NCBI GenBank assembly: GCA_001766655.1
Contig: MJCC01000001.1
Span: forward strand, 1,379,868 to 1,402,126
Source of the DNA: Phytomonas francai
Taxonomy: Eukaryota; Euglenozoa; Kinetoplastea; Trypanosomatida; Trypanosomatidae
Length of the DNA: 22,259 nt
Direction of reading: 5' to 3'
Shown: piece after piece, positions 1-8,639 of the stretch
How the letters are laid out: each line of letters opens with the position of its first letter
Numbering within the stretch: position 1 is the stretch's first letter
Notes under the pieces: model-generated
What the model saw: the letters and a program-made list of their open reading frames with translations, nothing else
Told to the model about the DNA's origin: nothing
The model's database searches: none
Program-made: the position numbers and the translations under genes

Positions 1-1059
1 GGCCTCGCCGAAGCGGTGCGGCCGACGCGGGCCGGCGTGAACGTCGGCCTCGGCATCCCGTCGGTCGCCGATGTCACGGACGCGGCCGTCGGGCTCTTCG
101 ACGCGGGCGGCCCGCGGCCGCGGCGGCTGCACCCCTTCTTCCTCCCGCGCATCCTCGGCAACATGGCGGCCGGCGCGACCGCGGTGCGCTACGGGCTGCG
201 CGGCCCCATCGGCAGCAGCGTCGCGGCCTGCGCCACCGGCGCGCACTGCCTCGGCGAGGCCGCCGCGTGGGTGCGCGGCGGGCGCGCGGAGGTCGTCGTC
301 TGCGGCGCCGCCGAGGCCTCGATCACGCCGCTCGCGATCGCGGGGTTCGCGCGGATGCGGGCGCTCTGCCAGACCTACAACGACGACCCGCCCGCGGCCT
401 CCCGCCCGTTCGACCAGCGCCGCGGCGGATTCGTCATGGGCGAGGGCGCCGGGATTCTGATCGTCGAGGAGCTCCAGCACGCGCTCGCGCGCCGCGCGCC
501 GAGGATCTACGGCGAGGTCCGCGGCTTCGGCATCGCCTGCGACGCCCACGACGCGGTGGTGCCGCACCCGGAGGGCGAGGGCGCGCAGCGGAGCCTCGAG
601 GAGGCCCTCCACGACGGCGGCGACGTCCCTGCCTCCCTCGTCCGCTACGTGAACGCACACGCCACGGGCACCATCGGCGACGAGATCGAGCTCAATGCCA
701 TCACACGCGTGTTTTGCGAGCCGTCATCCGCCCAGCGAGCCTCGTCGCCGTTGTGCGTGAGCAGCTCTAAAGGCGCCCTTGGGCATATGCTGGGCGCGGC
801 GGGCAGTGTGGAGGCCGCGATAGCCCTGCTCGCGCTCTACCACCAGCTCGCCCCCCCTAACGTCAACCTCGACCAGCCTTGCCTGCCCGAGGAGGAGCAG
901 CGAAAGAAGGGGTTCTACCTCGTTCGAGGCGAACCCCCCACCTCCGAGCGCACGGCGGAGGATACCTTGGCGGTGAAAATGGAGAACTGTGAGGCTGTCG
1001 TCTCAAACAGTTTTGGGTTTGGTGGGATCAACACGGCTTTGCTGTTTACACGAATATGA
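1..1059 (+). CDS. beta-ketoacyl-ACP synthase (FabF/KAS II-OXSM type), 5' end missing
   Basis: Condensing enzyme of type II fatty acid synthesis, expected to add malonyl-ACP units to acyl-ACP; in kinetoplastids this pathway is mitochondrial. The frame is open from base 1, so the true start lies outside the window; TGA is at 1057-1059. Counting from base 1, the nucleophile is Cys77 (motif AACATGAH), the first His is His220 (NAHATGT), the conserved Lys is Lys257 and the second His is His262 (SSKGALGHMLGAAG). The chain ends with the typical NSFGFGG turn and a short strand. Order and spacing fit a Cys-His-His thiolase-fold synthase. Roughly the first 80-90 residues plus any transit peptide are missing. 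GC content is extreme up to about base 690 and then visibly lower. The family call is near certain; mitochondrial location is inferred because the leader is not visible. Confidence 0.95.
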   Translation, partial: GLAEAVRPTRAGVNVGLGIPSVADVTDAAVGLFDAGGPRPRRLHPFFLPRILGNMAAGATAVRYGLRGPIGSSVAACATGAHCLGEAAAWVRGGRAEVVVCGAAEASITPLAIAGFARMRALCQTYNDDPPAASRPFDQRRGGFVMGEGAGILIVEELQHALARRAPRIYGEVRGFGIACDAHDAVVPHPEGEGAQRSLEEALHDGGDVPASLVRYVNAHATGTIGDEIELNAITRVFCEPSSAQRASSPLCVSSSKGALGHMLGAAGSVEAAIALLALYHQLAPPNVNLDQPCLPEEEQRKKGFYLVRGEPPTSERTAEDTLAVKMENCEAVVSNSFGFGGINTALLFTRI

Positions 1060-1289
1060 CCAGGTACGCTCGTTGGTCAACCTTAGAATAGAAAACGGGA
1101 GCTATGCCATTCTCCATTATCGTTAACTAAAAGGAAAGGTTAAACTATAGAAACAATTAAGCCTGAAATCTGAAAGTACTTACTTCAAAGCAGGAAGAAC
1201 CCCTACTCAATTAGAAACCAACACATTTGAATTCTTTTTATTGTGGGTGTTGGGTTTGTTTTATTAGTAATTTCCCTTACCTTTCTCCT

Positions 1290-1308
1290 TTGTTGTTGTT
1301 GTTGTTGT
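1290..1308. repeat. (TTG)n microsatellite
   Basis: About six TTG units in tandem in the spacer downstream of the KAS gene. Confidence 0.85.
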
Positions 1309-2131
1309 ATTGATATTATTCATTTTCTCCTTAATTAAACATGAGGATTGAAAAATAGTAGCCTTTCGGATATAACTATTCCTGTTTTAATTTAATAATT
1401 TGAGTTTGAAGACTAGCCTGCGTACATATAAGCAAGAGAGGGTCTGGTGCCACGCACGCACAAAAATGTACGAGCGATTTTCTCCCCCATAAATGCTGTC
1501 TGGTATGTAATGTTATTCAATGGACGGTTTGCTTTACTATTCGTGAAAAGCGGTATGCACCTTTTACCTCTCCCAGGCATTGCTATTGCGGTTATTTCTT
1601 TCCCTTTTGGAAATCCAATACGCTTTGGAAGATGCAACAATCTTTTTTAGGCTGCGGGAAGCCTTTAAAAGAAGTTGTTCCCTTTAAGTATTTTTCTATA
1701 TCCAAGAGCAGTAGGCAGGGTGTGGGTGTGTGGGAGGGCATTTATTGGATATCTTTGCAAATGAAATGCGGAAATGGGTCCTTCCTCTTTCCTATGTGTA
1801 TGTGTGTTTCTGTTTTTCGCTTTCACGAGGATAATTCAGGACCAAATAGTAATGCGATGGTAAATGGAAGATATTTTTACATCATATTTATCGATCCGTT
1901 GTATAATAGCGTAGTGCCCTTTTTCATGCTATCAAACGCAAACGCATTTAGCCTACACCAATAGTTGCATCGCACAATTGTATTTACTGCATTTTTACAT
2001 GTGAACCACCATGAACATTGATCCTACCTTCATTTTTTTCCTAATTTGCCCATACATACCTGCTTAATATGAAAATAAAGCAGTTGAAAAGACCGTAGCA
2101 CAGAGGGTCTTATAAATCATAGATAAACGAA

Positions 2132-2154
2132 TCCATTTTTCAGAAACTTTTCAG
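2132..2154 (+). promoter_or_regulatory. candidate spliced-leader acceptor region for the gene at 2308
   Basis: A short T-rich tract precedes AG at 2142-2143 and again at 2153-2154, with no ATG between the second AG and the start at 2308. A longer pyrimidine tract at about 2027-2050, with AG at 2089-2090, is the alternative. In kinetoplastids the acceptor is an AG downstream of a polypyrimidine tract. Which AG is used cannot be decided from sequence alone. Confidence 0.4.
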
Positions 2155-2307
2155 AAAGGAGATTTTTTGTGTTGAGGGGAAAGGGTTCTGCATATTATTG
2201 GCTTATTCGAACGGAGACATCGCATCGCACGAAAACAACAACAACGCCAGTCTTCGCAACCGTTAAACAGAATATCAAGTCGATTCGATAAAAATTGAAG
2301 GTCTGAG

Positions 2308-3948
2308 ATGCGTCGGGGAAAGCTCAGTCCGTGGGTGTCCTTTCCCGCGTTAGGGCGCTGCGCCGCTCCCTCGCTATTCTTCTCCGCATGCTTTCTCGGC
2401 GGCGCTGTCAGAAGCGGCGGGATTCGCCAGGCGGGGGTTGGGCGAGGTGCTCTCGGCCGCGTGGGCTTCGGCGGGGGCTCCCCCCTGCGATGGGGGGTTC
2501 CGCTTCGGTGCCAGGGCACCTCCTCGCCGCACCCGTCCCCGTCGGATGGCGGGGAGCCCTCGGCGAAGGCCGTCCCCGACGACGGCGCGCTCGCGCACAT
2601 CACGCACAACCTCATCTGGGGCCTGTGGAATGAGGGCAACCTCTTCTCCCTTTCGGTGCCGGAGCTTCGGTACTTCCTGACGACGCACTGCCAGGTCGAC
2701 GGGGTCGACCCGCAGGCGAAGAAGAGCGCGTTGGTGCGGCAGGTCGAGGAGATTCTGGCGGCGGAGCAGGCGTCGAACATCGCCGTCCAGCAGGAGGACG
2801 TCCACGGGGACGGGACGGTGGTCACGATTGCCGATTACGACAAGGGCGAGGAGGCGCTCGACGAGGCCGACGAGTACGGCGACTGGGGCGCCGAGCCGGG
2901 GTTCGAGGAGCGGCGGCAGGCCGACTACGTCGAGGTCGCGCCAACGCGGCTCGGCCCCGCCTACGACCCCCTCATCCCGCGCTCCTTTCAGCTCCTGCAC
3001 AACCAGGTCTCGAGCGACGTCCGGCTGCACGCGATCGACCCGAGCAAGCTTCCCGGGCAGAGCAAGAACCCGTCGGCGCTGACCGTCGGCCAGGTCGACG
3101 TGGACGAGTCGAACCGGCAGCGCTTCCGCAAGGTCTTCGTGTGGTGCCTGGCGAACATCTGGAACATGAACGTGAGCGGGGAGCTGAACATCGGCGCGGG
3201 CCGCGCGATCTACTACCGCCAGATCGCGAAGCAGAACCGGAACGTGCTGCCGATCTGGACGGTGCAGCGCCACCTCTACACGCACCACCCCTACGCCTGG
3301 TTTGCCGTGGCGAGTGAGGGGAATCGGGCCGCGATGGAGTCCCTCGCGGCCTCCCTCGACCTCGCGCTCAGCGAGGACGAGACGTGCAGCTACAAGACGG
3401 TGATCCGGCGCGCCGGCGAGCTTGTCGACGCGGAGCTGAACGCGCAGCTGCAGTGCGTGCGGGTGGGGCGGCCGTGGGATCGGCTGCTGGTCACGCACTA
3501 CGTGCGCGGCCGGATGCCCGACCTCCGGCTGCTCGTCCGCGCCCGCCACCCCGCGCGGCGGCGGGTCGTTGAGGCCTACCTGGAGACCGACATCCTGCGC
3601 AGCACCCGCGACGCCGTCCACTCCGTCCTCGCCCCGGAGCTCGGCGACGTCGTCTACTGCTGCGAGCGGCAAATCCGGCGGTGGTCGCGGCGCACGCGCG
3701 GCGGCGTCGTCCTGCAGCTCGTCGAGACCCGCCGGACCCCGCTCATCATCACCCGCGTCGGAGACGAGGGCGTGCGGCTCGAGTACGAGTGGATCGTCCA
3801 GCTCCCGCAGAGGGCCGAGCGCGTCGACGTCGCCGCGCTCAGCGACGAGCTCTGGGACTACGGCAACACCCTCGCGAGGGCGCTCGAGCCCGGGATGGAG
3901 GAGCTCATGGCGCATACCATGCCCACCGCGGCTTCTTTTTTTCAATAG
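2308..3948 (+). CDS. SAP-like-domain protein, candidate mitochondrial RNA-editing (RESC1/RESC2-type) factor
   Basis: A 546-residue, Arg-rich protein. The ATG at 2308 is the first in frame, as an in-frame TGA lies a few codons upstream; TAG ends at 3948. Residues 1-70 are rich in Arg, Ser and Gly with almost no acids, as in a mitochondrial presequence, though longer than usual. Residues 111-154 look like a SAP helix-turn-helix (LSVPELRYFL, then ALVRQVEEIL). An acidic linker follows to about 205. The rest alternates charged and hydrophobic residues and suggests beta-strands (for example LRLLVRAR and VRLEYEWIVQL). I tentatively compare this with the guide-RNA-binding RESC1/RESC2 (GAP1/GAP2) proteins of the kinetoplastid editing complex. 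This is an unverified impression; a kinetoplastid-specific protein of other function is equally possible. That it is coding is well supported by strong GC3 bias and by length. Confidence 0.6.
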   Translation: MRRGKLSPWVSFPALGRCAAPSLFFSACFLGGAVRSGGIRQAGVGRGALGRVGFGGGSPLRWGVPLRCQGTSSPHPSPSDGGEPSAKAVPDDGALAHITHNLIWGLWNEGNLFSLSVPELRYFLTTHCQVDGVDPQAKKSALVRQVEEILAAEQASNIAVQQEDVHGDGTVVTIADYDKGEEALDEADEYGDWGAEPGFEERRQADYVEVAPTRLGPAYDPLIPRSFQLLHNQVSSDVRLHAIDPSKLPGQSKNPSALTVGQVDVDESNRQRFRKVFVWCLANIWNMNVSGELNIGAGRAIYYRQIAKQNRNVLPIWTVQRHLYTHHPYAWFAVASEGNRAAMESLAASLDLALSEDETCSYKTVIRRAGELVDAELNAQLQCVRVGRPWDRLLVTHYVRGRMPDLRLLVRARHPARRRVVEAYLETDILRSTRDAVHSVLAPELGDVVYCCERQIRRWSRRTRGGVVLQLVETRRTPLIITRVGDEGVRLEYEWIVQLPQRAERVDVAALSDELWDYGNTLARALEPGMEELMAHTMPTAASFFQ

Positions 3949-5097
3949 CCCGGGATGGCGTGAGGTGTGTGCGGGGGGGGAGGAAGTGATGATGGAAAAC
4001 GCGGGAACGCGCATTGGAGCGCGAAAAATGCGGTATCGCAGGGTGCGTAAAAGAGAGGGTGGAGCCCCTATTTCTTCCCGCAACGGCGCTGGTATGGAGA
4101 CGTTCACAAGAAGTCATCCCACCATATATCACTTCTTTGTGCTCTTCAGCCTCGGGGGACGGCATCCTGCTATCACGTTAAGCTAGCCTCTTCTGTCAAG
4201 GTTGTGCCTGCTGATAAACATGTATGCATATATACGTTCATTGCTGTTAGGTATACATTCATCAGCTCGATTGCTACTACCTGAATGAACTTCACTTTTA
4301 TCACTTCTTTTATATCTCGGTTCGCTCATAAACACTCTTTGGGGTGGAGCAGCGTGTTGAAAAATGCCATTGATGCTTACTGAAGCTCGCGCAGAACTGT
4401 GTGTATTTACTTTTTTTTGTCTTGACTATCGCGTTTTGTCAATAATATGTTGGAGTGTGAACCCCTCTTGGTGCTGTTAACTTTAAGTGAAAATCGGAAA
4501 AAAACGCCAACACCATATTACAAGTTCCGCTTTCCAGCTAGAGGAAGCATCTATATGCGCATGCATATTTGACACCGAGCATCTCATGGGAAAAATATTA
4601 GGTTTTCCAATACACATCCCAACCATTTTCTTCTTCTTCCCCTTTACTTTTCTATTATTATCTACCAAACCGTAATGCTTTTCCTTAACTGAATACATGA
4701 AATTCCTATTCCTCAACTTTGAACCATTTAGATTTCATTTCGAGAAATAATTTAGCTATCTCACAATAGTTATATATTGCCCTGCATACGTAATTTCTCA
4801 AGACGAATTTTTCTTTGGTGTTTAAAAATTCGTCTATTAAGTCATCATTTCTAATGATAAAAAACCCAAGTAGAAGAAAAGACATTGACATTTTATGCGT
4901 ATAGTTTAAATTTACAATTTCGATAAGGCACACGGGAAAGAGGAATACAACCCAGAACACAGAGCTCGAAATTTAGGTGATTAATTTGCTTTTAAGGAAA
5001 TACATTGAGGTGGGTTTTTTTTCCGCATTGGCACATTTTATAAAAAGCGAAAAGGTGGGACCGGAAGCTTATCCATTTCGATTTATTTGGCGTACGT

Positions 5098-5114
5098 ACT
5101 TTTTTTTTTTAAAG
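5098..5114 (+). promoter_or_regulatory. candidate splice acceptor for eIF5B
   Basis: A run of ten T's (5101-5110) is followed by AAAG, giving AG at 5113-5114 and a 5' UTR of about 156 bases. It is the clearest pyrimidine-tract/AG pair close to the start at 5271. Confidence 0.45.
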
Positions 5115-5131
5115 CAAATTGTACAACCGTG

Positions 5132-5169
5132 CATCTATCTATCTATCTATCTATATCTATATCTATATA
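5132..5169. repeat. TCTA/TATCTA microsatellite
   Basis: Tandem TCTA units pass into TATATC units in the presumed eIF5B 5' UTR. Such tracts are length-variable, so the UTR length may differ between alleles. Confidence 0.85.
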
Positions 5170-5176
5170 CCGATAT

Positions 5177-5200
5177 ATGTATATCCCTATACATCTATAA
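5177..5200 (+). other. possible seven-codon upstream ORF before eIF5B
   Basis: ATG at 5177 reads MYIPIHL and stops at TAA 5198-5200, 70 bases before the main start. It lies downstream of the candidate acceptor at 5113-5114, so it would be in the mature leader if that acceptor is used. Confidence 0.35.
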
Positions 5201-5270
5201 TCGAACCACGGAAGGGACAGTCGATTGGTGAATAACTAAATAAGAACGAGGAGCCGTAAAGCGCGATATC

Positions 5271-7709
5271 ATGCCGCCCAAAGCCAGACCGAGGCCTGGA
5301 GCCCATAAGGGCCACCCCGGGCTCACGCTCGCTCAGCTCAAGCAGTCGATGCAGCTTCGGCAGGCCGAGGAGGAGCGCCTTAAGGAGGAGGCCAAGGAAC
5401 GCGAGGCGCGCATACGGGAGGAGGAGCGCCTGGCAAAGGAGCAGGCCAAGTTTGAGGAGGCCCAACGCGCCCTCGAGCGTGAGCGCCAGAAGGAGGAGAT
5501 GCGGCTCCAGCGAAAGGAGAAGAAGTCCAGTCAAAAACAAGGTGCGATCGAGCGAATGCGGGCCGCTGGCTTCATTATCCCGGATGTTGAGAAGATTCGG
5601 AAGGAGGAGGCGGAGGAGAAGTCCAAGGAGGTCAAGGCCCCAAAGAAGCCGAAGCAGCAACCGAAGAATATCATCAAAATCAACGCGGAGGCTCAGCCGC
5701 CGTTGGATAATTTTGACGAAGAGAGCAGCGACGGCGAGCAAACGGTACCGACGGAATCGGACAACGAGCTGAGCGATGACGACTGGGAAGCCGCGGATGA
5801 CCGCGATGAGCGCCGGAAAGTACGCCATCTCAACAACGAGCGGATTCGATCAGACCGCATCATCCGCCACGAGGAGCGTGAAAAGGAAAGGAAAGTGAAA
5901 CAGGAGGAAAATCACGTGTTGGAGAGCGTCATTAATCTGCGCTCACCGATTTGTTGTGTTCTCGGGCATGTGGATACGGGCAAGACGAGCCTGCTTGATC
6001 GCATCCGCTCAACGAACGTGCAAGGCGGCGAGGCGGGCGGCATCACACAGCAGATCGGTGCAACTTTCTTCCCTCGAGAGGCCCTTGTCTCCGCAACGCA
6101 GGCTCTTAACGAAAAGTATAAATACAAACTCAACGTTCCTGGTCTTCTCATCATCGATACGCCCGGGCATGAGTCTTTTACGAACCTCCGTAACCGCGGC
6201 AGCAGCCTTTGCGATATCGCGATTCTCGTCGTAGATCTTATGCACGGGCTGGAGCAGCAAACACGCGAATCGCTTCGCCTGCTGCGCGAGAAGAAGTGCC
6301 CGTTTATCGTTGTGGTGAATAAGGTGGATCGTTTATACGGCTGGAAGGCCCATCCAAACGAGGATATCGAGCAAACCCTCAGCAAGCAATCCCCCAGCGT
6401 TATCATCGAGTACGAGACGCGCGTGGAGGAGGTTAAAACACAGCTCGCGATGGAAGGCTTCAACTCGGAGCTCTACTATAAGAATACGGACTTTCGCAAG
6501 GTCCTCTCCATTGTCCCCACCTCCGCGCACACCGGGGAGGGGATTTCGGACCTCATTCTCCTCGAAATCCAGCTCGTCCAGCAGTTTATGGAGGGCAAGG
6601 TGACCTACAAGGATGACCTGCAGTGCACCGTCCTGGAGGTGAAGCCGATCACCGGGTACGGGTTCACCATCGACGTGATTCTCATCAACGGGGAGCTTCA
6701 TGAGGGGGACCCGATCTGCCTTTGTGGGCAGACCACGCCCATTTTTACGCAAATCCGCTCGCTTCTCACGCCGCAGCCGATGCGGGAGATGCGGGTGAAG
6801 GCGGAATACACGCACCACAAGATGATCAAGGCCGCGATGGGGGTCAAGATCGCGGCGAACGACCTCGAGAACGTCGTCCCGGGCACCCCCCTGATGGTCG
6901 TCCGCCGTGAGGAGGATCGGGAGAGGGTCGCGGAGCTCGTCATGAAGGACTCGACGACTATCCGAAGTCAGCTCAGCGAGGACGGGATCGGGGTCATGGT
7001 GCAGAGCAGCACCCTCGGCGGACTTGAGGCCCTGCTTTCGTTCCTGAAAGAGATGAAAATTCAGGTCGGGCACGCCGCGATCGGGCCGATTTACAAACGG
7101 CATCTTGTGCAGGTCATCTCGATGAAGCGGCGCGAGCCGCGCTTTGCGGTCGTGCTCGCGTTCGACGTCAGCGTCTCCGACGAGGCCCGCGAGGTCGCCG
7201 CGAAGAATGAGATCACCATCTTCGAGGCCAAGGTAATTTACCACCTCTTCGACAAGTTCACCGAATATATCAAGAACTACGAGGCGCAGGAGAAGGAGCG
7301 GCTGCGGAATATCGCGGTATTCCCTGTCCGTTTAAAGATCATCGAAGACGCGATTCACGCGACGGATCCGATTATTCTGCCCATGCAAGTCGAGCGCGGG
7401 CAGCTTCGTGTAGGAACGCCGCTCTGCGCATTGCAGGGGGAAACCCCGATTATGATTGGTAAAGTGATGAGCATGGAGCGTGATAACAAACCCGTACTGA
7501 TCGGTAAACCTGGAATGGAGATTTCCGTCAAGATCAATACGAGTAAAACAGGGGTGACTTTCGGGCGGCAGTTTAACAAAGAAAACGTCATCATCTCGAT
7601 GATCACACGGCCTTCTGTCGATGCGGTGAAGAAATTCAAGGATGAGCTGGCAGAGGATGACATTGTTCTGCTTGCTGCTTTGATCAAGGTGTTGAAGGTG
7701 CCGAAATAA
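5271..7709 (+). CDS. eIF5B: eukaryotic translation initiation factor 5B (IF-2 family GTPase)
   Basis: Cytosolic GTPase that promotes joining of the large ribosomal subunit after start-codon selection. The 812-residue product starts at the first in-frame ATG, with a TAA stop upstream near 5239. Residues 1-230 are a highly charged, coiled-coil-like region with Glu/Lys/Arg runs and an acidic stretch near 145-180. The G domain shows G1 GHVDTGKTS (232-240), a GGITQQIGAT switch I, G3 DTPGHE (296-301, with the catalytic His at 300), G4 NKVD (350-353) and G5 SAHTGEG. Domains II-IV follow, including the hydrophobic helix and a C-terminal barrel ending in a helical tail. It is shorter than fungal and animal eIF5B because the N-terminal extension is short. 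Bacterial or mitochondrial IF2 is excluded by the eukaryotic-type sequence and domain order. Confidence 0.97.
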   Translation: MPPKARPRPGAHKGHPGLTLAQLKQSMQLRQAEEERLKEEAKEREARIREEERLAKEQAKFEEAQRALERERQKEEMRLQRKEKKSSQKQGAIERMRAAGFIIPDVEKIRKEEAEEKSKEVKAPKKPKQQPKNIIKINAEAQPPLDNFDEESSDGEQTVPTESDNELSDDDWEAADDRDERRKVRHLNNERIRSDRIIRHEEREKERKVKQEENHVLESVINLRSPICCVLGHVDTGKTSLLDRIRSTNVQGGEAGGITQQIGATFFPREALVSATQALNEKYKYKLNVPGLLIIDTPGHESFTNLRNRGSSLCDIAILVVDLMHGLEQQTRESLRLLREKKCPFIVVVNKVDRLYGWKAHPNEDIEQTLSKQSPSVIIEYETRVEEVKTQLAMEGFNSELYYKNTDFRKVLSIVPTSAHTGEGISDLILLEIQLVQQFMEGKVTYKDDLQCTVLEVKPITGYGFTIDVILINGELHEGDPICLCGQTTPIFTQIRSLLTPQPMREMRVKAEYTHHKMIKAAMGVKIAANDLENVVPGTPLMVVRREEDRERVAELVMKDSTTIRSQLSEDGIGVMVQSSTLGGLEALLSFLKEMKIQVGHAAIGPIYKRHLVQVISMKRREPRFAVVLAFDVSVSDEAREVAAKNEITIFEAKVIYHLFDKFTEYIKNYEAQEKERLRNIAVFPVRLKIIEDAIHATDPIILPMQVERGQLRVGTPLCALQGETPIMIGKVMSMERDNKPVLIGKPGMEISVKINTSKTGVTFGRQFNKENVIISMITRPSVDAVKKFKDELAEDDIVLLAALIKVLKVPK

Positions 7710-8410
7710 GAGGAAAGGGGGAGGGGGGGGAGAGATGGAAGGAGCTTCGCCGTAAACGTAGATGTGCAAATACCGCAGATGAAATCGTTCCCTGAAGTGG
7801 GGTGCTATTGGTAGGAAACTCCTTCAAGAAAGGAGTGATAACGCGACGGATTAATTGGATTCCTTGTCTCACGAAGTTTCTAGTTTCCATCATTTTTTTC
7901 TTTTCTTTTTACTTTCCAACTACAGCGTATAAAAAGGTCTGTCTCGCTTTTGTCCGAAGGGGGTTCAATAAAACCCTTCCTGCGCTCATTTCTCGTCCGA
8001 AAAAGATACGAAATATTAGTTAGGATCTGTGCGGTTGGTCTTGTGCTACTTTGTAACGCAGTGAATGACACACTTAAAAGGAGAAAATAATAATGTGCGG
8101 AAAAGTTAAGTAATTGGCTAAATTTTCTAAATACAAAGTAAGTTTAATTTTATTCTTTCTTTGTCAGCATGACTGTTACGTTAAGGGAATACATAAATCT
8201 TAAACGTTTTAGTCTAATTATAAAGAGAACACTGCCCCTCTCAGATCTAAAATCATTAGACCGAACGTTTCACTACTAGTTCGATTATGGAGGTAAGAGT
8301 GGTTGGAGAACTAATTTGCATGTTTGGATAGCTGAGGGTCGTTTGCAATTTTGAGAATTTAATCGGTTCTCTTAATTCCTTTCATTTATGGTACATCACG
8401 CTATTCATAT

Positions 8411-8430
8411 CTTGTCCTTTTTTTCACTAG
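8411..8430 (+). promoter_or_regulatory. candidate splice acceptor for the gene at 8640
   Basis: A T/C-rich tract ends in CACTAG, with AG at 8429-8430. No ATG occurs between it and the start at 8640, so the implied 5' UTR of about 209 bases has no upstream ORF. Confidence 0.5.
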
Positions 8431-8554
8431 GAATATTACCTATTCCGTTTAGGGTGCAAGCTACATTGGAAAACAAGCCATAAAGCAATTGAATTGGGAA
8501 TTATTAAAATAATATAGACGCAAACCGAGAGTGTAAGACACAAAAACGAAATCC

Positions 8555-8629
8555 ATATCTATATATATAGCAAAAAAATTATAGACTAGACCTTCTAAAA
8601 GAAGGGCATAAATATAGATATATAGATAT
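8555..8629 (+). promoter_or_regulatory. nested hairpin in the 5' UTR next to the start codon
   Basis: Bases 8555-8565 can pair perfectly with 8619-8629 (11 bp of A/T with one G-C pair). Inside that loop, CCTTCT (8591-8596) pairs with AGAAGG (8600-8605) around an AAA loop. The TA run continues directly into the ATG at 8640. The pairing is seen in sequence; a regulatory role is inference. Confidence 0.4.
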
Positions 8630-8639
8630 ATATATATAT

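Larger units (their letters stand above)
1060..2307. other. AT-rich intergenic spacer
   Basis: This spacer between the KAS gene and the SAP-like gene contains a (TTG)n run near 1290-1308 and pyrimidine-rich stretches. Short open frames at 1447-1650 and 1632-1964 have no recognisable domain and look like chance. No RNA gene was recognised. The 3' UTR and polyadenylation region of the first gene and the 5' UTR of the next must lie here. Confidence 0.6.
3949..5270. other. intergenic spacer between SAP-like gene and eIF5B
   Basis: The first 200 bases remain fairly GC-rich and contain a perfect 5-bp GC hairpin (4008-4012 with 4019-4023, loop of six). The remainder is AT-rich with T-runs at about 4410 and 5101, and the TCTA repeat. 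Short frames on both strands at about 4480-4960 show no domain. No RNA gene was recognised. Confidence 0.6.
7710..8639. other. AT-rich spacer between eIF5B and the C5orf34-like gene
   Basis: This begins with a G-rich stretch just past the eIF5B stop and then turns AT-rich. It holds two pyrimidine/AG candidates (about 8148-8167 and 8411-8430) and the TA-rich hairpin next to the following start. No RNA gene was recognised, and short frames here lack domains. Confidence 0.6.

Noticed and set aside
1632..1964. 110-codon plus-strand frame in the first spacer
   Set aside because: AT-rich sequence with no domain; composition resembles the spacer, not the genes.
3988..4060. C/D snoRNA start (GTGATGA at about 3987)
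   Set aside because: No D box (CTGA) occurs at a suitable distance and no terminal stem is present.
2374..4107. 577-codon minus-strand open frame opposite the SAP-like gene
   Set aside because: It is the antisense of a very GC-rich gene. Its translation is a Pro/Arg/Asp/Val/Leu mix without domains, and the plus frame has the better structure and start context.
6333..7244. 303-codon minus-strand frame inside eIF5B
   Set aside because: It lies fully antisense to a certain gene and has no domain; it follows from the codon bias of the sense frame.
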